This document shows positions 1 to 5,910 of a DNA stretch of 6,167 bases, in pieces (within the stretch, counting starts at the first letter, position 1; the number at the start of each line of letters is the position of its first letter). The notes beneath the pieces were generated by a model. The model made no database searches and was not told where the DNA came from. It saw nothing but the letters and a program-made list of their open reading frames with translations. A program made the translations under genes and the position numbers. The stretch is from JBBRHF01 sp038223055 (lineage in GTDB: Bacteria; Actinomycetota; Actinomycetes; JACCUZ01), in NCBI GenBank assembly GCA_038223055.1, contig JBBRHF010000220.1, forward strand, positions 1 through 6,167, read 5' to 3'.

Positions 1-165
1 ATGAGTAGTCCCGTCGCGGGCTCCCTGCCGGGGCTGGAACTCGCCGAGCAGGAGCGCACCGAACGCCGCGGTCCCAGTGCTGAGGAGCTGCCCGGGGGCG
101 CTAAACGAGCCGCAGCGCACCCGTCGGGCTGTGGTCGGCCAGCAGCCCGAGGATGGCGCGGTAGA
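1..165 (-). other. Left edge, no supported gene; one tiny candidate frame
   Basis: No family resemblance is visible here. On the minus strand a GTG at 169-167 follows a GGCGAGGAG purine stretch and opens a 22-residue frame (VIYRAILGLLADHS...) that ends with TAG at 103-101. It reads like the start of a real protein but is far too short, so it is at best the stub of a broken gene. The reading frame of the upstream DUF7662-like gene also stays open through this stretch to base 1, with an Arg/Ala/Pro-rich composition typical of non-coding GC-rich frames. Confidence 0.2.
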
Positions 166-452
166 TCACTCCTCGCCGTACGACCTGCTTCTCGGGCTCG
201 GCCCCGTCGCCGGAACCTGCGACTGAACCGAACCCAACCTGCTGCCGGATCGACGGCGTCGACGAGCCAGCCGGCGCCCATCCACCCCTTCGCCTGTCCC
301 AGCGAGTCCTTCGCGTGTCCCCACCACGGACGGTGCTCGCGCGCCGATGGTGGCGGTCCGCCGACCAGCTCGTCGAGCTCCGCGAACTTCATGGTCACCC
401 TCGGGGAGCTCTCGCGCGTCAGCCGCCCGGTCAGCCCGTCGTACTTCGCCAT
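166..452 (-). CDS. DUF7662-like small protein, 3' end uncertain
   Basis: A small protein of unknown function starts at ATG 452-450. The first 77 residues, down to about base 219, look like the DUF7662 family: MAKYDGLTGRL at the N terminus, then VTMKFAELDELVGG, PPSAREHRPWWGH and GWLVDAVDPAAGWVRFSR. This mixed strand/helix pattern with a Trp pair is typical of the family. No signal peptide or membrane segment is seen. The start is supported by GGGGAGGA five bases upstream. After FSR the frame stays open to base 1 but becomes Arg-rich and unlike protein; a one-base shift near 220 would instead end the protein at a TGA at 168-166, which I prefer. It lies 34 bases after the preceding broken gene on the same strand and probably belonged to its operon. 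Family call from memory of the pattern; function unknown. Confidence 0.55.
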
Positions 453-457
453 CACAG

Positions 458-465
458 TCCTCCCC
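458..465 (-). promoter_or_regulatory. Ribosome binding site for the DUF7662-like gene
   Basis: GGGGAGGA on the minus strand, five bases before ATG 452-450. It is the strongest Shine-Dalgarno match in the left third of the window and fixes the start of a gene whose frame would otherwise be hard to choose. It implies that the gene was translated independently of the broken gene upstream. Confidence 0.6.
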
Positions 466-486
466 TCGACCCACTCGGATCGTTCC

Positions 487-1031
487 TCACAGCCCTCGGG
501 AACGCGGGCCCTGGGCCGTAGCGAACTCCTGGTCCGGACGTCTTCTCTTGACCGCGTTCATCACGGCCTGCTGGACCAGCTGGTTGGTTTCCGCGTCGCC
601 GTGGCCCGCCCCGGTCGGGGTGACGGAGATCTGGATCGTCCGGGCTTCGGACTGATCAGCAGGTACGACGTCGCCCGCCGGCGACACATGAACCACTGCA
701 CCCTGGCGGGGGCCTTCTCGATCAGGTTCTGTTCCTCCAGGAGGTCGTACACGTCTGTGCGCAACGGCCGCGCGCGCTCAAGCTCGCGCGCCGTCAGGAC
801 TGCCAGGTTTCCCCACCACGGCAGCACCCCTGCTTCGGCGGCTGACATCATCGTCCAGCCAGGCGTGGGTGATGGGGACGACTTCTGGGAACGCAGGAAC
901 TGGAGGGTCTCCCGGGCGAGCTCCTCGACCTGTTGGTCGCGCGGCTGGCGAGCCCGAACCTGGGAGCGACCGAGCCGGTCGGCTGCGGCGAGCCCGTCCC
1001 GCACGATCTCCGCAGCACTCACCTCGCTCAC
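487..1031 (-). pseudogene. Frameshifted unknown gene coupled to the restriction-modification remnant
   Basis: I do not recognise this protein. It starts at GTG 1031-1029, overlapping the last stop of the Eco57I-type remnant as GTGA (1028-1031), an arrangement typical of translationally coupled operon partners. Protein-like sequence moves between frames: VSAAEIVRDGLAAADRLG onward to FLRSQ in the first frame; EVVPITHAWLDDD in the next, about 855-895; back for SAAEAGVLPWWGNLAVLTA and TDVYDLLEEQNLIEKAP; then another shift near 690 into VHVSPAGDVVPADQSEAR, TIQISVTPTGAGHGD and NQLVQQAVMNAVKRR, ending at TGA 487. Repaired, it would be about 180 residues, soluble, with no membrane segment or catalytic motif that I can name. 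Given its position it is most likely an accessory subunit of the restriction-modification locus; that is inference. Confidence 0.5.
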
Positions 1032-1807
1032 TGCTCCGGGGCTGACAGGCTGGCCGTGTCAAGTTGTGAGGCATACGTCGTGCCGGCCCCGATCGCGTCG
1101 GCCATCTGGTCTTAGACCTCGAGGATCACGTTTAGTCCGGTACTCCCCGTGCGCGGCCTCGTCCTTGCGCCTGACGATCGGAAACGTCTCCATGATGTAG
1201 TCCACGTCACCACGCTCGACCCCGTGGAGGTGGAACATCGCCGCATCGATCTCGGCGCGAACGGTGACCCGCGAGTCAGCCCCCAGGATGCCGAGGACTG
1301 AAGAAACTCGGTTCGGACAGCGAAGCATGGACTTTCGCGGTCTTGCCACGGTGGCGTGAATGACGGGGCCGGCGTCGTCAGCTGTTCCAGGTAGCCGTAG
1401 GTCATGTGTGTCCCGCCAACCTTCTGGCGAGCGACAAAGTCGAAGACGAACGTCGACCACACCATCTGCAGCAGGCGAAGGTCGTGCGCAGAGAGCACAA
1501 TCGGCATGGTGTGACCTACCGCGGTTGTCGGAAAGCGACTCCCGATCATCGTGCGCTCGTCGGTGCTTCGGCAGATGTCCCGCCACCCGAGCAAGCAGTC
1601 CCGATCCCACCTTCCTCCGAGCCGGTCGCTGACTACCTCCTCGCGGACCCAGTACCTCGACAGCACCACGAACTCGGGGTTCTGCTTCTCCGCCAGCGTG
1701 ACGTCACGAGTAGTTCCATCGGGCTCGTACGTCGCCCAACGGTGGTCGTAGTGGTGGATCATCTTCGCCTCGTACAGCGGCAGCATGCGCTCCAGCGACG
1801 CGATCAC
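1028..1807 (-). pseudogene. Eco57I-type (type IIG) restriction-modification enzyme, C-terminal remnant
   Basis: This is the C-terminal part of a large combined adenine methyltransferase/restriction enzyme of the Eco57I class, which is normally over 1000 residues. The methyltransferase domain and its NPPY/F motif are absent. What remains opens with LERMLPLYEAKMIHHYDHRW, then TLAEKQNPEFVV, RYWVREEVV, GWRDICRSTDERTMI and FVFDFVARQKVGGTHMTYGYL, all typical of the post-catalytic, target-recognition side of the family. Around 1275-1375 the frame changes; RAEIDAAMFHLHGVERGDVD and YIMETFPIVRRKDEAAHG continue in another frame from about 1271 to 1131. It then shifts back for NVILEV, hits TAA at 1114-1112 where the family usually has LEVYD, and reads on (DQMADAIGAGTTYASQLD) to TGA 1030-1028. 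Two frame changes, one stop and loss of the N terminus make it dead. The first codon, GTG 1807, overlaps the stop of the EVE-like gene. Confidence 0.8.
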
Positions 1808-2253
1808 GGTTGGTACCCGCCTGGCTTTGGCCTGCCTTGGAGGACCCGTTGGGGTGCTCCAATGAGATCAACGAGAGCCTCGGCTTGTTCGCGATAGATC
1901 TCGCGCAGCATCACAGGACCGTTGACTGTCGCGGAATGCTCAAACGGCGTGCTGCGCTTATGGTCATGGATCCTGAATCCAGGATCAAGACGCTCAATGG
2001 CCCTGAGCCAGATCTCGCGACCACGACCGTTCGTGTCCATCCGCGTGATGACACAGGAGCCGACAACCTCGCGTTCGTCCGTTTGATAGGCGACCACGAC
2101 ATCACCGGCAGACACGTCCTCTTCGAGCCGCTTCCACACCTCCGGCGACTCCGCTGAGTAGGTCCCACCCCACTGAAGCTCCTTGGCGACGGCAAATACG
2201 TTGGTTGCCCAATCTCCCCAGTAGCCGGCTGGACCTCCGTCGCGGTTGTTCAT
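1804..2253 (-). CDS. EVE/PUA-like domain protein, native start lost
   Basis: A 149-residue frame from ATG 2253 resembling EVE (PUA-like) proteins, which bind modified bases in nucleic acids and often sit in defence islands. Visible pattern: YWGDWATNVFAVAKELQWGG, then VWKRLEEDVSAGDVVVAY, REVVGSCVITRMD, IWLRAIERLDPGF and a helical end LREIYREQAEALVDLIG. The codons just before the ATG read GYWLY, the usual first strand of an EVE domain (YWL...), and are preceded at once by an in-frame TGA. No ribosome binding site precedes the ATG. The original gene therefore probably began a few residues upstream, and its start codon was removed at the junction with the DUF433-like fragment. The body is free of stops. 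The C terminus (RPKPGGYQP) lies on the junction with the restriction-modification remnant and may not be native. The family call is from pattern only. Confidence 0.5.
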   Translation of the reverse strand: MNNRDGGPAGYWGDWATNVFAVAKELQWGGTYSAESPEVWKRLEEDVSAGDVVVAYQTDEREVVGSCVITRMDTNGRGREIWLRAIERLDPGFRIHDHKRSTPFEHSATVNGPVMLREIYREQAEALVDLIGAPQRVLQGRPKPGGYQP

Positions 2254-2263
2254 ATAGAGCCAG

Positions 2264-2500
2264 TACCCAGGGCTTCAAGTGGGCGAGTGGGTAGGGCACG
2301 CCGAACTCCTGACGCAGCGCGGACACGAAGGGCCGCAGCCGCTGCATGGAGATGCGCATGCTGTTGCGGTAGGCCCGGAGGTAGCGAGCCTCGACCATCT
2401 CCCCCAAATTGATGGTCGTCGAGCCGTTGGGTTCCTCGCGGAGGACCGGCGGGTAGTAGTTTCCGCGGCGATCTCCACCCTCGAGCCAGTAACTCAGCAA
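2264..2500 (-). pseudogene. DUF433-like (antitoxin-type) fragment, cut at both ends
   Basis: About 79 codons match the actinobacterial DUF433 pattern: LLSYWLEGGDRRG, YYPPVLREEPNGSTTINLG, EMVEARYLRAYR, SMQRLRPFVSALRQEFGVPY, PLAHLKPWV. In this family an N-terminal winged helix of MerR-like type comes first, and SYWL is the end of its recognition helix; that part is missing. The match stops at about 2264, after which the frame runs on into unrelated codons overlapping the EVE-like gene and ends at TGA 2102. DUF433 proteins are commonly antitoxins beside PIN-like or DUF5615 toxins; no toxin is seen here. The only start is a TTG at 2500-2498 without a ribosome binding site, so it is unlikely to be expressed as a folded protein. 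Confidence 0.6.
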
Positions 2501-3102
2501 CCAGCCACCGGCTCGCCCACCGCAACGTCGGGTTCGGGCTCGGGCGCCTGCTCGGCCTCGGGCTCGGCCTCACCCTCGGCCCCGGTCTCGGTCGCGGTCG
2601 CTGTCGGGTCGGTCTCGGGGGGCTCACTCGCGCCCGGGTCGTCCAGGGCGCTCTGCCCGGCCCCGGTGCCTGGGCGCGCGACCCCGGTCAACGTGCGGGC
2701 CACCGTGGTGGCATGCACGCCCAGGCGGGTCCCGATCGCGGTGTCGCTGAGCCCGCCGGCGCGCCAGGCCCGGGCCCGGGTCACATCCGCGGCGGCGAGG
2801 GCGGCGGGCCGGCCGCGGCGGCGCATCAACCCGGCCGAGCCCTCCTGCCGTGCCCGGGCCCGCAGCATCGACACGTACTCCTCGGTGATCCCGAGCACCG
2901 CGGCGACCCGGCGCCCGGTGAACCCCATCTCGGGCAGGGTCACCGCCGCGAGGTTGCGCAGACCCGAGTCCCCGGCGGCGTAGCTGTACACCACGGTGGA
3001 CCCGACCGCGACGTACACCTGCCCGTTGATCTCGCTGGCGTGCAGGTCACTGGGCGCGGGCATGCCCCCCAGCATGGCCTGTACCGCGGGTCGGATCCTC
3101 AC
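2494..3102 (-). pseudogene. Transposase-like protein, N-terminal DNA-binding part only
   Basis: A 202-residue frame from GTG 3102. Residues 29-57 (VYVAVGSTVVYSYAAGD, then GLRNLAAVTL) form a conserved opening segment. Residues 61-88 (FTGRRVAAVLGITEEYVSML) are a first helix-turn-helix, 93-102 (MRRRGRPAAL) an AT-hook-like basic patch, and 117-138 (GLSDTAIGTRLGVHATTVA) a second helix-turn-helix. Residues 158-192 are a flexible Glu/Pro/Thr-rich tail. I recall this layout as the front of long actinobacterial transposase-like proteins whose catalytic part follows the acidic linker; here the frame ends (VGEPVAGC, TGA 2494) just where sequence from a DUF433-like gene begins. The catalytic part is absent, so I read it as a truncated gene. 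It could instead survive as a short DNA-binding protein, since promoter, start and frame are all clean. Confidence 0.6.
2511..2622. repeat. Low-complexity repeat coding the Glu/Pro tail
   Basis: Imperfect tandem copies of ggctcg/ggcctc on the plus strand (gggctcgggc, ctcggcctcg, ggctcggcct and similar). On the minus strand they encode alternating Glu, Pro and Ala in the linker of the transposase-like protein. Such tracts change length easily by slippage, and this one lies next to the breakpoint near 2500. Confidence 0.6.
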
Positions 3103-3113
3103 CCCCGATCATA
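3102..3113 (-). promoter_or_regulatory. Probable leaderless promoter of the transposase-like gene
   Basis: TATGAT (3113-3108, minus strand), one mismatch from the consensus -10 box, lies five bases before GTG 3102-3100. The expected transcription start, six or seven bases past the box, falls on the start codon itself. The upstream GGG of GGGTATGAT resembles an extended -10. No good TTGACA-like -35 is visible 16-18 bases upstream. Leaderless GTG messages are common in actinobacteria, and the GGGGG directly touching the GTG is too close to act as a ribosome binding site. Confidence 0.5.
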
Positions 3114-3165
3114 CCCAAGCTTGAACACATTGCGCAGAGACACGCCGAGCGAAAAACGTGCAGGT

Positions 3166-3183
3166 GACAGCAGAATTGCTGTC
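3166..3183. repeat. Perfect 7-bp inverted repeat, 4-base loop
   Basis: GACAGCA-GAAT-TGCTGTC, about 55 bp upstream of the TATGAT box of the transposase-like gene. There is no T-run after it on either strand, so it is not a standard terminator. It could be a regulator site or a transposon-end hairpin; the sequence alone does not decide. Confidence 0.45.
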
Positions 3184-3478
3184 GAAGTGCGGCGGGGGGA
3201 CGCCACTGTTGCACCAGCGGATGGCCGGACCGGACCTGGTCTCGCAGCCCAGGCGTGGGCGTCGCGACGCCAAGCGGAACAAGCGGGAACGTCTCGTCCA
3301 AGACGACACCCGAGTTTCAACAGTTACGCAGGACCAAGCCGGCGGCGAACCCGCAGGTCACAGCACTGGGGTCGCACTACTTCAGGAAGTCTGAGGCTGC
3401 AATTTCGGCGGCACAAAGCTGGGTGTCCATGGACGAAGTTGCCGACCTCGATGCCGCCCGCTGTCCAGCCCGGTGGAG

Positions 3479-3491
3479 CCGCCGCAGGCGG
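3479..3491 (-). terminator. GC-rich hairpin after the diguanylate cyclase gene
   Basis: On the minus strand CCGCC-TGC-GGCGG begins 15 bases after the gene's TGA (3508-3506). The stem is short and no U-tract follows, so it is only a weak candidate for the U-less terminators seen in GC-rich actinobacteria. Confidence 0.25.
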
Positions 3492-3505
3492 TAGCCGAGC
3501 CAACC

Positions 3506-4555
3506 TCAGGCAGTCGCCAGCTCCACGCGGTTGCGGCCCCGCTGCTTGGCACGGTAGAGCGCCGCATCGGCTTGCCGCACCAGGTCGTCTGGGGTAGTCG
3601 CTCGGCAAGGGATCATGCTGGCGACACCCATGCTGACGGTGACAGTGCCAGCGGACGTCTCGGCGTGCGGCAACGCCAACGACCAGATCTTGTGCTGGAT
3701 GCGGCGCGCGGCGCCCATCGCCTCCCGCTCGTCCGAGCCTGGCAACAGCACCACGAACTCCTCGCCGCCATAACGCGCCACCAGCTCACCCGAGCGCCAG
3801 CCGGCCTCCGTGAGTCCGTGGGCGAGAGCCTTCAGGCAGCTGTCACCGGCCTGGTGGCCATGGCGGTCGTTGAAGTGCTTGAAGAGGTCGACATCGAGCA
3901 TGACCAGGCCCAGCGGCGTACCCAACCGACTCGCGCGCTTCCATTCCACGGCGAGCGTGTCGTCGAAGCTGCGGCGGTTGCCCACCCCCGTGAGCCCGTC
4001 CGTGTTGCTCAGCGCCTTCAGCTTGTCGTTGGCCTCTTCCAGCGCCCGGGTGCGCTCCTCGACCAGGTCCTCGAACTCGTGGCTGCGGGCGTACAGGGCC
4101 TTGAGCGGATACACCTCGCCGTCTCGAACCAGGTGATAAGGGAGGGAGCTGCCGCTGTGGGCAATCTTCCAGTCCGGCCCCTCGCGCCGGAAGGCCAGCA
4201 CGAGCCGTGCCGTCTCCCGCGACAGGACGTGTTCTGGGAGGGGCAGGTGGATCCGGAAGAACGCGGTGACGATGACGACGTCGTCGCTGAGGTCCTGCAA
4301 GGAGATGTCCAGCATCTCGATGCGGATGCGCTTGGGAACCTGCGTGAAGTCCTGACGGGTGATCTGCACCCATTCGTCCATGTCCTTGACGAGGAAAGAA
4401 CCGCCGCCGGTGTAGCCGCTGAAGTTCTCGCTGAACCGTGTCGTTAGGCCAGGGTCGCGCGAGGCGTACATCTCGATGTAGTCGTCGAACAGGGCACGGA
4501 TCAACTCTTCGCGGTCGGCTCGTATGGGACCTCGACTGTCACCGCGCACGGCCAT
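3506..4555 (-). CDS. Diguanylate cyclase with N-terminal SnoaL-like domain
   Basis: Makes the second messenger cyclic di-GMP from two GTP; cytosolic, with no signal peptide or membrane segment in 349 residues. Residues about 14-145 form a SnoaL/NTF2-like sensor fold (ELIRALFDDYIEMYASRD, NFSGYTGGGSFLVKD, RIRIEMLDISLQDLSDD, ARLVLAFRREGPDWKIAHSG). Residues 160-182 (FEDLVEERTRALEEANDKL) are a coiled-coil linker that would pair two catalytic domains. The GGDEF domain starts at SNTDGLTGVGNRRSFD (183-198), with DVDLFKHFND (221-230) carrying the metal-binding Asp221, GHQAGD (233-238) and the active-site GGEEF at 263-267. The inhibitory site five residues before it reads RSGE (254-257) instead of RxxD, so product inhibition may be altered. 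The domain order and length match a known family. ATG 4555 lies inside a 54-codon upstream frame. It is the only large gene here with no lesion. Confidence 0.93.
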   Translation of the reverse strand: MAVRGDSRGPIRADREELIRALFDDYIEMYASRDPGLTTRFSENFSGYTGGGSFLVKDMDEWVQITRQDFTQVPKRIRIEMLDISLQDLSDDVVIVTAFFRIHLPLPEHVLSRETARLVLAFRREGPDWKIAHSGSSLPYHLVRDGEVYPLKALYARSHEFEDLVEERTRALEEANDKLKALSNTDGLTGVGNRRSFDDTLAVEWKRASRLGTPLGLVMLDVDLFKHFNDRHGHQAGDSCLKALAHGLTEAGWRSGELVARYGGEEFVVLLPGSDEREAMGAARRIQHKIWSLALPHAETSAGTVTVSMGVASMIPCRATTPDDLVRQADAALYRAKQRGRNRVELATA

Positions 4556-4703
4556 GCCCCGCAGTCGTCGACGCCTCAGACAACCCGTTCGGCGTGAGCA
4601 TTTCCGCGCACGCCCGGACCTGGAGCAGATGCGAGGGGTCGCGCACCGTCTCGACCGGCGCGTCCTCGAGGCCGGTCAACGGTTCTGCCGCCGTAGCGTC
4701 CAT
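4539..4703 (-). CDS. 54-codon frame overlapping the diguanylate cyclase start
   Basis: ATG 4703-4701 opens MDATAAEPLTGLEDAPVETV and continues through HLLQVRACAEMLTPNGL to TGA 4541-4539, overlapping the first 17 bases of the diguanylate cyclase gene. AGGGGG nine bases upstream gives it a better ribosome binding site than the cyclase itself has. Its amphipathic middle looks like a real helix. Either it is a small coupled gene that feeds ribosomes to the cyclase, or it is the true N terminus of the cyclase, separated by a one-base frame change near 4545-4560. I recognise no family and cannot choose between these. Confidence 0.45.
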   Translation of the reverse strand: MDATAAEPLTGLEDAPVETVRDPSHLLQVRACAEMLTPNGLSEASTTAGHGRAR

Positions 4704-4712
4704 CAAGTTGAT

Positions 4713-4718
4713 CCCCCT
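4713..4718 (-). promoter_or_regulatory. Ribosome binding site of the 54-codon frame
   Basis: AGGGGG on the minus strand, nine bases before ATG 4703. Upstream of the cyclase ATG at 4555 only GCGGGGC is found, so this site probably drives translation of both frames. Confidence 0.5.
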
Positions 4719-4756
4719 AGAGTCATGGTCGGGCCTATCGGCGGCGCTCGTCGGAA

Positions 4757-4768
4757 ACTTGCACAAGT
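4757..4768. promoter_or_regulatory. 12-bp palindrome upstream of the cyclase unit
   Basis: ACTTG-CA-CAAGT, perfect 5-bp arms, about 54 bp upstream of ATG 4703 and so in the likely promoter region. It has the form of a small dimeric regulator site, but no regulator is suggested by the neighbourhood and no clear -35/-10 pair flanks it. Confidence 0.25.
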
Positions 4769-4789
4769 GTGGGCAAGGTCACACGTAGG

Positions 4790-5032
4790 ATCGCCGGCAG
4801 CGTCGGTGCCGAGCGGCGCTGCCCGATGGGCACGCAGCGTCGACCGCCTGACATCACCGGAGCCCCATGCAGCGTCAACGGCGTCGAAGCCGTACTCAAG
4901 CTACGGGCTGTGCGCGCCAACGACGACTTCGATGATTGCTGGAAGTTCCACGTCGACAAGGAACGACACCGAGTCCACGATCTTCGCTATGCCTGGATCC
5001 GTGGACGAATAGGGGCTTGCTCGGCGCGTTGA
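4790..5032 (+). mobile_element. ISKra4-like transposase, C-terminal remnant
   Basis: The only supported coding trace on the plus strand. The last part of an ISKra4-type transposase reads ITGAPCSVNGVEAVLKLRAV, RANDDFDDCWKFHVDKERHR and VHDLRYA (ending about 4993); the family typically ends with a GAEAVLKLRA...NGDFD.YW.. H...E..RVH..RY pattern. Weaker, degraded similarity reaches back to IAGSVGAERR at about 4790, where the intact family has its GVIEGACRHLVKDR segment. The catalytic acidic residues further upstream are gone, and the sequence on that side is the promoter area of the oppositely oriented cyclase gene. The frame ends at TGA 5030-5032. A dead insertion-sequence end; no terminal inverted repeat was identified. 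Confidence 0.7.
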
Positions 5033-5184
5033 AGGTGAAAGTGCCCTCTGGGCCGAGAGAATCTGGGGTGTTGAACTCCTGATCCGGACCTAACCAATAG
5101 AGGAATCCTGATATAGGGCTGGCCGGTTGAGGCGAGTTTCTGGTGCCTGCCTATCCACTCCTGGTAGAGGCGTGCCTCGGCTTC
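4998..5184 (-). other. Unassigned protein-like fragment between GH16 and ISKra4 remnants
   Basis: Between the last GH16-like residue (5185) and the ISKra4 remnant (about 4995), two minus frames read like protein. First comes EAEARLYQEWIGRHQK in continuation of the GH16 frame (5184-5137). Then, in another frame, GFLYWLGPDQEFNTPDSL and GPEGTFTFNAPSKPLFVHG (5108-4998) appear with mostly C/G third positions. Together they could be one gene fragment with a frame change near 5110. I recognise no family; the second piece looks beta-rich. It may be a third gene remnant caught between two breakpoints. Confidence 0.3.
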
Positions 5185-5910
5185 GCCGCCGACCTGCATG
5201 TTGAGCCGGATGTTTGTACCTCCGGCTGAACCGGCTGTCGATCCACGCGATGTCGGTGCGACTGCGGGTGTAGGTCACGGCCGCCGTCGACGAGCCAACG
5301 TTGACGCCTGGATCCCATTCGACCGGATAGGTGTGGAATCCGTCGAACATGGTGCTTCCCGCGGACATCAAGTGCGAGAAGGCCTGGCGAGGTTGGGTGC
5401 CCTTGTAGTCGTACCACAGCGTCTGGCTAACGCGGTTGTCGTTGCGCTCCCCCGCCCCGGAGCCGACGGCTTCCATGATGTCGATCTCGCCGTCCCCCGC
5501 CGTCGTCAGGTCGCAGCCAAAAGGCCGGCCACATGCCCTGGGACGTCACCGGTTGGGTCGGCAGCAGGGCGCATCTCGACCCGACCGTAAGTCCGCGACA
5601 TGCGCCCGATGGTGTCCAGGTAGCCCGACGTCCAGGACGCGGCGTACCCCGCGCAGGTCCGGTTCTCGCGCTGCGCCTTGAAGTGCAGGAGGCCGCCGGA
5701 CACCGAAACGTTCTGTGCCCTGCTGGTGAGGCAGGACTGCTCGTTCGGGTTGTGCTCGTTGTTGCGCACCCGCCACCGCGCCCCGTCGACGGACGTACCG
5801 TTGAACTCGTCGGCCCAAGTCAGCCGCCAGTCGGGTGGTGAGAAGACCGCCGCGGGGTGCGGGGCGGGTGTGATCGGGGTCGGGCGCGTGGCCGCTGGGA
5901 GCTGCCGCAT
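5185..5910 (-). pseudogene. GH16 (laminarinase-like) glycoside hydrolase, multiply frameshifted
   Basis: Remnant of a secreted beta-glucan hydrolase of glycoside hydrolase family 16. From ATG 5910 a Pro/Thr/Ala-rich linker leads into DWRLTWADEFNGTSVDGARW (about 5832-5773), then SGGLLHFKAQRE and SGYLDTIGRMSRTYGRVEMR, all classic GH16. Near 5555 the match jumps frame to GMWPAFWLRPDDGG and near 5496 again, at a run of five G, to DGEIDIMEAVGSG, which carries the catalytic EIDIME motif (nucleophile and acid/base Glu; 5488-5471). WYDYKG and GFHTYPVEWDPG follow. A brief RWLVDG lies in another frame near 5300, then TYTRSRTDIAWIDSRFSRRY, and finally NIRLNMQVGG in a third frame (to 5185). At least four frame changes. 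The signal peptide and the last strands, normally ending near YVRVY, are missing. The upstream side joins an istB remnant. Confidence 0.85.

Larger units (their letters stand above)
3114..3505. other. Intergenic stretch, no supported gene
   Basis: About 390 bp between the diguanylate cyclase stop and the transposase-like start. Several frames of 60-95 codons are open on both strands, but none shows a family pattern, a convincing ribosome binding site or protein-like composition; they are rich in Arg, Gly, Pro and Ser. The base composition is a little less GC-rich than the neighbours (for example around 3115-3180 and 3300-3415), as in ordinary spacer or badly eroded sequence. It holds a perfect hairpin at 3166-3183 and a GC-rich hairpin at 3479-3491. 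Confidence 0.5.

Noticed and set aside
1108..1118. GGTCT-T-AGACC palindrome at the premature stop
   Set aside because: Short, inside a dead gene, and expected by chance.
1..1200. 399-codon open frame on the plus strand
   Set aside because: It lies antisense to several minus-strand genes with clear family patterns. Its product is Arg/Ser/Pro-rich without motifs, as expected of an open complementary frame in high-GC DNA.
1969..1986. Inverted repeat GATCCTG-AATC-CAGGATC
   Set aside because: It lies inside the EVE-like coding region and follows from the codons for LDPGFRI; nothing suggests a regulatory site.
2279..2983. 234-codon plus-strand frame, Ser/Ala/Pro-rich
   Set aside because: Antisense to the transposase-like and DUF433 fragments; composition set by the repeat tract.
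3473..4447. 324-codon plus-strand frame
   Set aside because: Exact antisense shadow of the diguanylate cyclase; no start signal and no family pattern.
1804..4555. EVE-like protein, restriction remnant and cyclase as one signalling defence system
   Set aside because: Breakpoints separate the parts, the restriction enzyme lacks its catalytic domain, and the cyclase is 400 bp from its neighbours with its own translation signals.
4524..5012. 162-codon plus-strand frame across the cyclase promoter region
   Set aside because: No protein-like pattern; the ISKra4 match lies in a different plus frame.
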